NCBI GenBank assembly: GCA_002698785.1
Contig: PAAG01000020.1
Location: 62,001-126,000, forward strand
Direction of reading: 5' to 3'
Length of the DNA stretch: 64,000 bases
Source: Verrucomicrobiales bacterium
GTDB taxonomy: Bacteria; Verrucomicrobiota; Verrucomicrobiia; Verrucomicrobiales; DEV007
Both the position numbers and the translations under genes were made by a program. The notes under the pieces are model-generated. The model was not told the origin of the DNA. It did no database searches and was given only the letters and a program-made list of their open reading frames with translations. Shown in pieces: positions 42,904 to 51,756 of the stretch. Numbering within the stretch: the stretch's first letter is position 1; each line of letters opens with the position of its first letter.

Positions 42904-43223
42904 TGATCGATGTACTCCCGCACCGCAGTCACGAAGTCTGCCATTGGAATCCTTTTATTGACGATAGCTCCGGCGACCTCTGGATTATGGGGGCTGGAAT
43001 TCGGATCAAAACTGAACCCATACGTTTCGTCGCCTTCATAACAAACCGCTCCTGAAACAGCACTCATATCCAACTTTTCGCCGAGAAGAATCGCACACTC
43101 CTGAAGAAGCATAAGATTATCAGCAAATCGCGCGGTATCCTGAGGTCCTGTCTTACCCCGGGCAGATCCTTTGCCCGCACGAAAAAACCGCGGCGTCCTT
43201 GAATGCAGCGCTTCGCGCAACAT
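42900..43223 (-). CDS. Hypothetical protein paired with the roadblock-like gene
   Basis: A 107-residue protein if started at ATG 43223, which has AAGGA six bases upstream; in-frame starts at 43253 (ATG) and 43262 (GTG) would add 10-13 residues. The sequence includes FADNLMLLQECAILLGEKLDM and SAVSGAVCYEGDETYGFSFD, with helix then beta-hairpin character. It could be a second, diverged member of the same small alpha/beta family as its partner. Translational coupling (ATGA) suggests a heterodimer. No function can be assigned. Confidence 0.6.
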   Translation of the reverse strand: MLREALHSRTPRFFRAGKGSARGKTGPQDTARFADNLMLLQECAILLGEKLDMSAVSGAVCYEGDETYGFSFDPNSSPHNPEVAGAIVNKRIPMADFVTAVREYIDQ

Positions 43224-43399
43224 CTCGTTTCCTTGTTCCTGCTCCCCTTCCATCGATTTCACTATCGAATTACTTGAACATGCGTAACTTACCGCTTCGA
43301 GGCTTTCCTGTCGATTCCAGAATGTCTGAGTTTTGGACTAACACGAAGACAAGCGATTCCCCCGGAGGCCCTCACACTTTCTCCTCGCATCTCAGGAAA

Positions 43400-44011
43400 A
43401 TGACACTGGCAAGCAAGATTACAATATCCAGAATCCTCTTGATTCCTGTGTTTATTCTTTTTGCGTCGTACTACAGCCGCTCCATTCACGACGGCCAGGA
43501 AAATCCGTCGTTTCGCTATGTTGCCCTCGTCGTTTTCGCCGTCGCATCACTCAGCGATGCGTTGGATGGCTACATCGCACGACGATTCAATCAGAGCACA
43601 CCGCTGGGCAGGGCTCTGGATCCGGTCGCAGACAAACTTCTTCTCCTTTCCGGAATCGTGACATTGAGCGTGACCAAATGGCATGTGGGCTTCCCGATTT
43701 GGTTCGCCGTTCTCGTAATTGCCAGGGATGTATTGATCATCACTGGTGTTCTCATCATTCACTTTACTGTCGGCAAGGTCCGCATGGGTCCATTGATCAC
43801 GAGCAAAATCTGCACTTTTCTCCAACTGAGTTGTGTATGTTGGGTGCTGCTCGATTTCTGGAGTATCGAAACCCGCCCACTCCTTCTCGACATTTTGATC
43901 TATTGCGCTGCTGCTCTTACCGTATTATCGGGATACCAGTATCTCTCCGAAGGCCTACGCCAGATGAGGGAAAGCGGACACACCAGTCCAGACAACAAGA
44001 ATGCTTCCTAA
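43400..44011 (+). CDS. pgsA: CDP-diacylglycerol-glycerol-3-phosphate 3-phosphatidyltransferase
   Basis: A 203-residue inner-membrane enzyme that makes phosphatidylglycerol phosphate. The ATG at 43400, with AGGA just upstream, yields the usual N-terminus MTLASKITISRILLIPVFIL; the frame is open to 43199. The catalytic CDP-alcohol phosphatidyltransferase motif is complete: SDALDGYIARRFNQ followed by TPLGRALDPVADK. Several hydrophobic segments follow. Its 3' end overlaps der by 11 bases. Confidence 0.92.
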   Translation: MTLASKITISRILLIPVFILFASYYSRSIHDGQENPSFRYVALVVFAVASLSDALDGYIARRFNQSTPLGRALDPVADKLLLLSGIVTLSVTKWHVGFPIWFAVLVIARDVLIITGVLIIHFTVGKVRMGPLITSKICTFLQLSCVCWVLLDFWSIETRPLLLDILIYCAAALTVLSGYQYLSEGLRQMRESGHTSPDNKNAS

Positions 44012-45392
44012 TCGTAAACCACTTGTCGCCATTGTTGGACGACCGAATGTTGGAAAATCCGCGATCTTCAACCGACTCGCCGGACGGAGGATATCCATCG
44101 TCCATGATCAACCCGGAGTCACGCGTGACCGTATCGCCACTGAATGCAACAAGGCTCGAATCCCTTTCGAGCTGACTGATACTGGGGGGATCGGTGCTAT
44201 ACTCGATGATGGATTTGCCGAGCAGGTCCGCATGGAGGCGGACATAGCCATTCACTCGGCGAATCTCGTTCTCTTCGTCGCCGACGCACGAGAAGGAGTG
44301 CACCCGATCGATCTCGAACTGGCCAAAGTGCTTCGTCAGGGAGGTGCTCCCGTTCTTCTTGTCGCCAACAAAGTTGACACAGCGAAGACCGATCCTGACA
44401 CCGCCGAATTTTCCAAGCTCGGTTTCGAACAACAAGTGAACGTATCAGCTGCCCATGGACGGAACTTTGACAAGCTGGAACAGGGAATCTACGAAGAACT
44501 TTCCAAGCTTGAGCTCGATCTTTCTGACTACGACAAAGGAGTCGCTGAGAATAGGGTAAAAGTCGCGATAGTAGGACGCCCGAATGTTGGAAAGTCTTCA
44601 CTGATCAATGCCATCCTGAATGACGAACGAAGCATAGTCTCCGACGTAGCGGGAACGACTCGCGATGCTGTTGACGTCCCCTACGAACGGGACGGCAATC
44701 AATATCTTCTGATAGACACGGCTGGCATTCGGAAACGAACGCGACGGGATACCTCCGTCGAAGTTTTCTCTGTGATGCGTTCGGAGAAGTCCATTCGTCG
44801 CGCTGATATTTGCCTTTTAGTGATCGACGCCTCTTCCGGAGTGACTTCCCAGGACCGAAGGATCGCCAAGATGGTGCTGGATGAACACAAGCCGTGCATT
44901 GTTCTTCTCAACAAGTTTGATCTGTATCACCCGGATGCCAGATTTCAGGATCGAATCGAACAGTTTCGAGAAGATCTCGGCGACGATTTGTTCTTTCTCC
45001 CCTATGCCCCAAAAGTGGCAATCTCTGCAAAGAACCGGCAGTATCTCGGTAAGATATTCAAAGCCGTGCAGGAGGTTGTGGAGATTTCGGCGGATCCAAT
45101 CCCCACCGGTGTTTTAAACAGATTGCTACAGCACTCGATTGAGCGCAACCCACCCCCTGCCAGGCAGAATCGACGTCTGAAGTTGCTCTATGCAACGCAA
45201 CGTCGGGAGGATAAACCGAAGCCGGTTCCAGTCCCCGAATATCTCCTTTTCGTAAACCACGCAAACTTGCTTACCCGAACCTACGAGAGGTTCCTGGAGA
45301 ATTGCATTCGGAAAGAGTATCCCATGGAAGGATTGCCATTCGTCTTCCGCGTCCGCTCCCACCGGGAAAAGCGGAAGCAGGAGAAGAAGTGA
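44001..45392 (+). CDS. der: Ribosome-assembly GTPase Der (EngA)
   Basis: A 463-residue double GTPase needed for 50S subunit maturation. Two G domains are visible: GRPNVGKSAIFNRLAGRRI near residue 13, with DTGG and NKVDTAK; and GRPNVGKSSLINAILNDERS near 193, with DTAGIRKR and LNKFDLY. The C-terminal KH-like domain (about 355-445) includes PPPARQNRRLKLLYATQ and the conserved FVNHANLLTRTYERFLENCIR region. The length is normal. It overlaps pgsA by 11 bases, so the two are cotranscribed. Confidence 0.97.
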   Translation: MLPNRKPLVAIVGRPNVGKSAIFNRLAGRRISIVHDQPGVTRDRIATECNKARIPFELTDTGGIGAILDDGFAEQVRMEADIAIHSANLVLFVADAREGVHPIDLELAKVLRQGGAPVLLVANKVDTAKTDPDTAEFSKLGFEQQVNVSAAHGRNFDKLEQGIYEELSKLELDLSDYDKGVAENRVKVAIVGRPNVGKSSLINAILNDERSIVSDVAGTTRDAVDVPYERDGNQYLLIDTAGIRKRTRRDTSVEVFSVMRSEKSIRRADICLLVIDASSGVTSQDRRIAKMVLDEHKPCIVLLNKFDLYHPDARFQDRIEQFREDLGDDLFFLPYAPKVAISAKNRQYLGKIFKAVQEVVEISADPIPTGVLNRLLQHSIERNPPPARQNRRLKLLYATQRREDKPKPVPVPEYLLFVNHANLLTRTYERFLENCIRKEYPMEGLPFVFRVRSHREKRKQEKK

Positions 45393-45516
45393 CAAGAGAT
45401 CGACGAAAGAGCCAAATATGTGAAACAAAGTGAAACGGTGAGTTGGTGAACGGCGACCACGCTTTTCGGAACTCGTTTCCTGTTACACGGTCTGAGGCTG
45501 GGATGTTTTCAGAAAG

Positions 45517-47580
45517 TCACGGAGTGACCTCTGATTGGGAAAAGGTTTGGTCGCTACCAATCCAGATCAAACCTACCGCTTTCTCCGGCGCCGGTCGGAA
45601 GACGATGTCGCGGGCCGGCCCAATGGAATTGATTTTCTCGATCAACTTCGTGCCACCATCGTTTCCCCATGCCCGCCATATTCCGTCAGACTTCTGAACG
45701 GCAGCCATTAATAGATCAGACTCCACACGAACAACGTTTTCTCGCGCATCAGCAGGAATGTCGAGCACAGCTTCTGCTCTCTGATCCATTTTTCCAGTGG
45801 CTGGCCAAACGTATGTCCTCCCGTTTGCATCTAATCCAATGAAATGCATGACACCGCAGGCTATATCAACTAGCGGAACAGGCGGAACACCAGCTTCTAC
45901 TTTTCCGAAACGTCCGTTCCAACATATAGGTCTCCCGTGCTGCGTGAGAGCAATTCCTGTATCCGACCAAACAGCAATATCGATGATTCCCGGCGTGTTC
46001 TCGATCTCGCGATAGAGATTCCCATGTTTCTCCCATACCGCCTCCGTTGCAGCGAAGTGGACGCGATTTTCTTTGGTCAGTGCGATTGCGAAATGTCGCC
46101 CCTGCTCGATCGTCCGCACTTCCTCGCCAGTATTCACGGGAGTCTCGAACTGGAAATCCAAATCACCAAGTGAATCAGAACGGCGATACAGATGATTGTC
46201 TGTGCTTATGTAGAAGGACCGAGTGGCGAGGCGAATATTGTGCTTTTCCTGCGGAGGGCCAAGCTGCTCGACTTCTTGATTCGCACGAAAACCGAAAAAA
46301 GACTGTACAAAAAATGGTTTCGATTCGAGTTCGAGAAAATCAGATTTCTCTGGTGCTATTTGGTCAACCGACTCAGGAGACGAAGCCTTCCACTCATACA
46401 GGCTTCCGCCCGGTAAGTTGAGTTCAGGAATCGGTAACAGATATCGGCTTCGCAATCTCTCCACGTCGTTTTCGACATTTGCACTTTCAGCGATGTCCGC
46501 CTTTTGCTGATTAATCAAGGGGACCAAAATAAGGGAGGAAACGAGGATACCTGTGCACCCGGTGACGATTCCCATACGACGCCGGAATCCCCTGGCAGAA
46601 TCAGCAGATAACCCATGGTCGATCGATGCATGTGATTTTGGAATTGCTTTCACAAACTCCATCACATCAGCAGGGCGAGCCTCTGGTTCCTGGCGCAGAG
46701 CTTCCAATATAGTCCTGCCCAACCGCCGATATCTACGAGGCTGACCTTTCATGGGCTGATCGGCATTTCCAGAAGGCAAAGTGCCCGTCAGCATCTCAAA
46801 GAAGAGAACACCCAGAGAATAAACATCTGACTTCGAACCGGAATTTGTGGCATTCAAGCGCTGTTCTGGCGCTATGTAGTGAGGCGTTCCTAAGCCGATA
46901 TCGGATCTTGTGAGCGTGAAGTCAGCGGAAGCATGAGCCAATTTTGCCAAACCAAAATCCGCGATTTTCACGTGATCGTCTTTCCCCACCAATATGTTGC
47001 CGGGTTTGAGATCCCTGTGAACAAATCCACTCTTATGCAGGTGATGAACGGCCTCGCAAATTTGGATTATCATTCGCAAAGCCTTCTCAAACGAAAATTG
47101 TTTGGTCCTAATTAGATGATGAAGGTTGTCCCCTTCTACGTATTCCAGAATCAAGAACTGCCTGCTTTCCCGCATCCCGTATTCGTACATCGTCAGCACA
47201 TTAGGATGCTGGATATCGGCCATTGCTTTTGCTTCTCGCTCAAAGCGCTCTTGAAACTCTGGGTTCGCAGAAAGCTCGGCACTTAGCATTTTCAACGCTA
47301 CAAGCCTCTCCAGTGACTTCTGCTTTACGAGAAACACAGTTCCCATTCCGCCCTGACCGAGCACTTTCACTACTTCAAACTCCGGAAAAAGCTTCTTCAC
47401 GGTCTCAATCGACATGCTGATTGCCTCCTCTGTGCCATACTCCTTCCAGGTCCCACGAGGTGAGCGGGCAAGTGGATCGCCTCCAGCTAGCCCTAACTGG
47501 CAGACAGAGCAATTTTCTTCCCCAATTGTGCCTTCGCCAGTCTCGAAAGGACGGCCACAAGATTGACAAAATACCTCCAT
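45517..47580 (-). CDS. Ser/Thr protein kinase with zinc ribbon and RCC1-like repeats
   Basis: A 687-residue protein if started at ATG 47580 (MEVFCQSCGRPFETGEGTIG); an ATG at 47619 would add 13 residues. A four-cysteine zinc ribbon (CQSCG ... CSVCQ) is followed by a complete kinase domain: VLGQGGMGTVFLV, ALKML, catalytic HRDLKPGNILV, DFGLAKL and HYIAPEQR. One membrane helix (TGCTGILVSSLILVPLI, about residue 345) separates it from an extracytoplasmic region (about 365-680). That region has RCC1-like blades (GRHFAIALTKENRVHF, CGVMHFIGLDANGRTYVW). The layout suggests a sensor kinase. A sigma-factor gene lies divergently 148 bases away. Confidence 0.88.
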   Translation of the reverse strand: MEVFCQSCGRPFETGEGTIGEENCSVCQLGLAGGDPLARSPRGTWKEYGTEEAISMSIETVKKLFPEFEVVKVLGQGGMGTVFLVKQKSLERLVALKMLSAELSANPEFQERFEREAKAMADIQHPNVLTMYEYGMRESRQFLILEYVEGDNLHHLIRTKQFSFEKALRMIIQICEAVHHLHKSGFVHRDLKPGNILVGKDDHVKIADFGLAKLAHASADFTLTRSDIGLGTPHYIAPEQRLNATNSGSKSDVYSLGVLFFEMLTGTLPSGNADQPMKGQPRRYRRLGRTILEALRQEPEARPADVMEFVKAIPKSHASIDHGLSADSARGFRRRMGIVTGCTGILVSSLILVPLINQQKADIAESANVENDVERLRSRYLLPIPELNLPGGSLYEWKASSPESVDQIAPEKSDFLELESKPFFVQSFFGFRANQEVEQLGPPQEKHNIRLATRSFYISTDNHLYRRSDSLGDLDFQFETPVNTGEEVRTIEQGRHFAIALTKENRVHFAATEAVWEKHGNLYREIENTPGIIDIAVWSDTGIALTQHGRPICWNGRFGKVEAGVPPVPLVDIACGVMHFIGLDANGRTYVWPATGKMDQRAEAVLDIPADARENVVRVESDLLMAAVQKSDGIWRAWGNDGGTKLIEKINSIGPARDIVFRPAPEKAVGLIWIGSDQTFSQSEVTP

Positions 47581-47728
47581 CAATTCTCTCGACCCAATAG
47601 TTCCACTTTGCTGCGGCATGATTGACAGACGTAGTAACAGAGTTTGAAAGAAAAGGTCATTGCAAATCAGATACAGAAAGGTCAGCGTCAGTCTTGCTCT
47701 ACCAAAGTCTTTAGTAATAGCTGCTTGT

Positions 47729-48508
47729 ATGAGTAATTTCGAACAAAGAGATCAAAAAGAGAAAATCGCTGTTGCAGAAGAAAAGGAATTTCCGATCACT
47801 GCAAAATCTTTCTATGATCGAATCCATTCGAAAGACCCGGAAGAGATTCGGCGTACGCTGGAAGCTTTCTGTGAAAGATACTGGCTGCCCATGTATGTTT
47901 TCCTGCGCCGTTCACGTGAGAATCACCACGATGCTTCTGACATTGTACAAGACTTTGTTGCAGGCGAATTACTAACACGCAACACACTTTCGGACTGGAA
48001 TCCCTCTCTGGGCCCACTTCATTCGTTCATCAAGACCTGTATTGATCGTTTTCGAAAGAAATTTCATCGTTCGCGTCTTGCACTCAAACGTGGTGGAGAC
48101 CGGGCGAAAACCCACGTGTCCCTGAATACTGAAGGCGCTTGCGATTATTTTGAGACCAAACTCATTGATCGTGATGAGTCTCCTGATATGGCATTTGACC
48201 GGGAATGGGCTTACGTGATGATGAACGACACCCTTCGCAGAATTCGAACAGAGTACTCTGACAGGGGCCGGTTACGAGAGTTTGAGTTACTCTTTAAGAA
48301 TCTGGAGATCAGAGCGAACGTTGAGATGGGTGAACTCTCCTATCAACAAATTGGTGAAGAACTGGATCTCGATGTGAATGTCGTTAAGAAGCGGATGAAA
48401 CGCCTTCGAATCGGTTTTCACCAAAAACTACGGGACACCGTCGCAGATACAGTGGACCCGGAAGAAGTCGAAAAGGAAACAGCGTATATTTTCTCTCTGT
48501 TGTCCTAG
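47729..48508 (+). CDS. ECF-like RNA polymerase sigma factor
   Basis: A 259-residue protein; the ATG at 47729 is preferred over a 23-residue in-frame extension to 47660. Region 2 is seen in FCERYWLPMYVFLRRSREN and DASDIVQDFVAGELL, followed by the linker SLGPLHSFIKTCIDRFRKK. The C-terminal region 4 is YQQIGEELDLDVNVVKKRMKRL, a helix-turn-helix. Sigma factors of this form are common beside Ser/Thr kinases in Planctomycetes and Verrucomicrobia. The divergent kinase gene suggests that phosphorylation controls it; this is inference. Confidence 0.8.
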   Translation: MSNFEQRDQKEKIAVAEEKEFPITAKSFYDRIHSKDPEEIRRTLEAFCERYWLPMYVFLRRSRENHHDASDIVQDFVAGELLTRNTLSDWNPSLGPLHSFIKTCIDRFRKKFHRSRLALKRGGDRAKTHVSLNTEGACDYFETKLIDRDESPDMAFDREWAYVMMNDTLRRIRTEYSDRGRLREFELLFKNLEIRANVEMGELSYQQIGEELDLDVNVVKKRMKRLRIGFHQKLRDTVADTVDPEEVEKETAYIFSLLS

Positions 48509-48513
48509 GCTTC

Positions 48514-49260
48514 TCAACGAGAGCGGATATCCTCGATCTCTTCAGGTGACGCAGGAAGGACGTTCATCTTTGCCTCATTCGGGATCTCCACTTCAGGATT
48601 CTCCTCGTAGAGATAGGATTCCATGATCATGTAGACCTTCCCCCGTGAATTGGGACGGTAGGTGCGAGAGCCGAATGCTCGAGAAATCTTGATGGGCTCT
48701 TCGCCGGTTTCGATCTCAAGAACAAACTGCTGCTGCCCCGTTAAACCGAAAGTAGGGTCGACCTTTCTCATTTCCTTCTGGATCTCGATCAGCGGGCGGA
48801 AAAGCTCCTGATACGAGACTTTACCGTTCGTAATTTTCGGTGGGGACACCTTTGGGACTTCGAGGTCGACAAAGATGTTCAGAGAGCCCCGAGGCTGGTT
48901 CGCTACAAGATCAGGATTTTTCTCAAGAAGGTCCGCCCGGTTTGGAACCTCAACGAATCCGTCGTTATCCACTACGAGAACTAATGGACCTTCTTCCAAA
49001 TCGAGAAACAATTCGATGTCACCTGATTTCACACCCGGGTCCCGGCTCTGAATGCGAAGCTTATAGCTCTCCGCATTCTCTTTCGCTTTGGCATCACTCT
49101 GGGCGATCTTGATCAGTTGGGAATATGGCAGACGCGCCAGATTACCAAAGTCGAGTGGTTTACCCGAGAGAGTCTCCGGTTTAGCCTCTTCGGCAACCGT
49201 CGACAAGGAACCAAGCCCGCAGAATGTAATGGTGAGAAGTGTGGCAGAGAGTCGGCTCAT
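48514..49260 (-). CDS. Hypothetical exported protein
   Basis: A 248-residue protein started at ATG 49260 (MSRLSATLLTITFCGLGSLS), a clear signal peptide; the ATG at 49275 would add five residues. The mature chain has repeated strand-like segments (IELFLDLEEGPLVLVVDNDG, LNIFVDLEVPKVSPP, FVLEIETGEEPIKISRAFG) suggestive of a beta-rich domain, with VADL... no catalytic pattern. No family is recognised. It is convergent with the sigma-factor gene, whose stop is only five bases away. Confidence 0.7.
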   Translation of the reverse strand: MSRLSATLLTITFCGLGSLSTVAEEAKPETLSGKPLDFGNLARLPYSQLIKIAQSDAKAKENAESYKLRIQSRDPGVKSGDIELFLDLEEGPLVLVVDNDGFVEVPNRADLLEKNPDLVANQPRGSLNIFVDLEVPKVSPPKITNGKVSYQELFRPLIEIQKEMRKVDPTFGLTGQQQFVLEIETGEEPIKISRAFGSRTYRPNSRGKVYMIMESYLYEENPEVEIPNEAKMNVLPASPEEIEDIRSR

Positions 49261-49308
49261 GAATTGCACTAGCACTAACGGCTACTGAACCCCCGAGCTT
49301 AGAGTATT

Positions 49309-50208
49309 TCAAGTCCCTTCCTCAAGTCGCTTTTCCCAATAAAGTCGCATTCCGTCCGCACACATGTCGGTTCCGTTGATGGTTTCGAGCGTATCCCAGA
49401 CCTCCCGAGGTAGATTGTAGCGAAAAGCCTGCTCAAACTGAAAGGCTTGGTATGCAATGCGAAGGGACTCTTCATCCATTCCCTCTTCCACACGCTGCCG
49501 AACGAAGAGCGCGTTCAGTTCGACCGCCTCACGATACGCCTTCAGGTGCTCCCTTGGGTAATCGACTCGCCCGAAATGAGTGAGAAATAGTGAGGTGATA
49601 CTGCGATTCAGGAGCTTATCGATACTCTCCAGATAGGATTCCAAATGAAATTGTGGAGGTGCTGACGTTACAGACGTGTATTCCTCTTTGCTGATCCGAG
49701 CACCGGCCGTATCTCCAACAAAGGCAGCGTTGCCAATAAAATAAGCATGATGATGAAATGCGTGACCAGGAGTCGACATCGCTTCAATCGGGATTCCTCC
49801 CACATGCACCGTCTCGCCATCTTCGACTGCGTGCACGTTCGATTCTTTTCCCGGAACAGTGTGGCCCCAGAGTAGGTCGAACTGGGATCCATAGACGTGA
49901 CGGGCGCTGCCGACCAGTTTTGAGGGATCTATGATGTGTTTCACCGCTTTCGGATGAGCGTAAACAGGAACCCCTCGCTTTGAAAACCACCCGGCTGCGC
50001 CAGCATGATCCAGGTGGATATGGGTGACCAACACTCCCGCCAGGTCCTCTGGCTCTATTCCCTGCTCCTGAATCCCTCGAACCAAAGTCGGGCGCGTGGA
50101 CTCCGGTCCTGTTTCTATGAGGACCCAACCCTCGGGCCCTTCGAGGAGGTAAGCAGCAATTGCATGGGGCTTTCCCATGAAGCGGAGGTCGATGACGTGA
50201 ACTTTCAT
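49309..50208 (-). CDS. Metallo-beta-lactamase-fold hydrolase
   Basis: A 299-residue cytosolic enzyme. The ATG at 50208 gives MKVHVIDLRFMGKPHAIAAY, the natural first strand of the fold; the frame is open to 50250. The metal motif is VTHIHLDHAGAAGWF (HxHxDH). STPGHAFHHHAYFI gives the next histidine, AFVGDTAGARI the bridging Asp and LFLTHFGRVDYP the last His. The C-terminal helices (VELNALFVRQRVEEGMDE) are typical of the flavorubredoxin/glyoxalase-II-related hydrolases. The substrate is unknown. It lies divergent from the AhbA/B-like gene. Confidence 0.88.
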   Translation of the reverse strand: MKVHVIDLRFMGKPHAIAAYLLEGPEGWVLIETGPESTRPTLVRGIQEQGIEPEDLAGVLVTHIHLDHAGAAGWFSKRGVPVYAHPKAVKHIIDPSKLVGSARHVYGSQFDLLWGHTVPGKESNVHAVEDGETVHVGGIPIEAMSTPGHAFHHHAYFIGNAAFVGDTAGARISKEEYTSVTSAPPQFHLESYLESIDKLLNRSITSLFLTHFGRVDYPREHLKAYREAVELNALFVRQRVEEGMDEESLRIAYQAFQFEQAFRYNLPREVWDTLETINGTDMCADGMRLYWEKRLEEGT

Positions 50209-50289
50209 CAGGGGTAGAGAATACCGAAACCTCGAACAAGGCCAACTCAAACTTGCCGGATTGCGTGCCCGTGTCTAGATTGGCCGCCC

Positions 50290-51423
50290 ATGAGCACAGA
50301 TACTGTCTCCAATCCCCCCATCGAGCATACTGATCCAATCAACACCCAGATCCTGACGGTTTCCGAAGATCTGGTAAACGGGTTTCAGCGCTATCCTTTC
50401 CAGCACATTGCCGAAAAGTCGGGTGTCGAACTCCCCGTGGTTCTTGAGAGAATCCGGGCGATGCTCGACGCCGGAGTGATTCGCCGGGTGCGACAGACAT
50501 TGCTCGCCACGAAACTCGCGCACGGTGCACTTTGTGCGTGGAAAGTGGATGCTGATAAACTGGACGCCACTTTCGATTTCATGTTCCGCGAAGACCCTTT
50601 CAGCGGTCACGTCGTTACACGCTCTACTGATCGGGAAATCTCTGGAGCCGACTACAAACTCTGGACGACATTGAAAGTTCCCCAAGGCGAGTCCCTGGAA
50701 GAACATGCAGATGTCCTGAAACGAATCACTGGCGCTCATGAATACGTCCTCATGCCTGCGAACGGAATCTTCGCTCTTGGTGTTGGCCATGTTCGCCGAA
50801 AATCCATGGATCCAGGCGCGAAGTCGGACGAACCCGCTGTTATGACCACGACGCGCACGGTCGAACTCGAACCCGAAGAATGGGAAGTCCTTCTAGCGAT
50901 TAAAGAGGAACTCTCCGTTGACGAGATCACGGAAGATCCTTGGGGACCAAGAGCAGAAGCCATAGGGATGGACAAAGAGAAGTTCTTTCAAATCGCGGAA
51001 ACCCTTGATGAGAAGAAGGTTATCGGTAGATTTTCTACGTTCCTTGAGCACGTAAAACCGAGCAAAGCTGGTGAACGTGTTACCCGCTTCAACGCATTGT
51101 TTCACTGGAAAGTGCCCGAGGGCATGCAAGCTGAGGCAGGTTCACAAGTCGGCCGTCACATGATCATGACGCACTGCTACTGGCGAGAAGGTGGTCCTAG
51201 ATTCGGCGGCGTAAACATCATGGGTGTCGTTCATGGCACCGACAAAGACCGTGTCCTCGAACACAAAGCGGCCATCGATGCGCACCTCGAATCGGTTGGC
51301 ATTCCCGTTGAATACACAAATGTGTTCTGGGGTGGTCGCAGCGAGATCAAGCCTTCAGAAATCTCACCGAAAATTTACGAAGAATTCCACGATAAGTGGA
51401 AAGACTCCGGTCCGGTCCTCTAA
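50290..51423 (+). CDS. Siroheme decarboxylase-like (AhbA/AhbB, Lrp/AsnC-type) fusion
   Basis: A 377-residue protein made of two similar halves. Each begins with a winged helix (HIAEKSGVELPVVLERIRAM ... IRRVRQTL; and IAETLDEKKVIGRFSTFLEH) followed by an Lrp-like sensing domain. The second half has FHWKVPEGMQAEAGSQVG, MTHCYWREGGPRFGGVNIMG and VVHGTDKD. These match AhbA/AhbB and NirD-type siroheme decarboxylases of haem d1 or alternative haem synthesis (W-K-VP, HCY-R, M-HG). A single chain would then equal an AhbA-AhbB heterodimer. It could instead be an AsnC-family regulator. gatC follows 20 bases downstream. Confidence 0.65.
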   Translation: MSTDTVSNPPIEHTDPINTQILTVSEDLVNGFQRYPFQHIAEKSGVELPVVLERIRAMLDAGVIRRVRQTLLATKLAHGALCAWKVDADKLDATFDFMFREDPFSGHVVTRSTDREISGADYKLWTTLKVPQGESLEEHADVLKRITGAHEYVLMPANGIFALGVGHVRRKSMDPGAKSDEPAVMTTTRTVELEPEEWEVLLAIKEELSVDEITEDPWGPRAEAIGMDKEKFFQIAETLDEKKVIGRFSTFLEHVKPSKAGERVTRFNALFHWKVPEGMQAEAGSQVGRHMIMTHCYWREGGPRFGGVNIMGVVHGTDKDRVLEHKAAIDAHLESVGIPVEYTNVFWGGRSEIKPSEISPKIYEEFHDKWKDSGPVL

Positions 51424-51443
51424 GATTTATCATTCCCGCCAAC

Positions 51444-51719
51444 ATGGACATAAGAAAAGTAGCGCATCTCGCTCGAATTGGCCTTTCCGATGAGGAAGTG
51501 GCCACCTATCAGGCGCAGATGGACAAGATTGTCGACTATGTGGAACAGTTGAATTCGGTCGATGTGGAAGGTATCGAGCCGACGGCCCACGCTTCTGCTG
51601 TCTTCGACGTGATTCGGGAAGACGTGAATCGAGGAGCACAGCTGACGCAGGAGCAGGTGCTCTCCAACGCTCCTGCTGTCGCACACGACCAGATCAAGAT
51701 GCCGAAGGTGGTAGACTGA
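51444..51719 (+). CDS. gatC: Aspartyl/glutamyl-tRNA amidotransferase subunit C
   Basis: A 91-residue protein; the ATG at 51444 gives [20 protein letters not shown], the GatC start. [20 protein letters not shown] and [16 protein letters not shown] complete the signature. It wraps GatA and GatB in the complex that amidates misacylated Glu-tRNA(Gln) or Asp-tRNA(Asn). gatA follows 37 bases later. gatB is not in the window. Confidence 0.94.
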   Translation: MDIRKVAHLARIGLSDEEVATYQAQMDKIVDYVEQLNSVDVEGIEPTAHASAVFDVIREDVNRGAQLTQEQVLSNAPAVAHDQIKMPKVVD

Positions 51720-51756
51720 TTTCCCCCACTTTCTCAATTCGACTTTTCTCTTTCTC

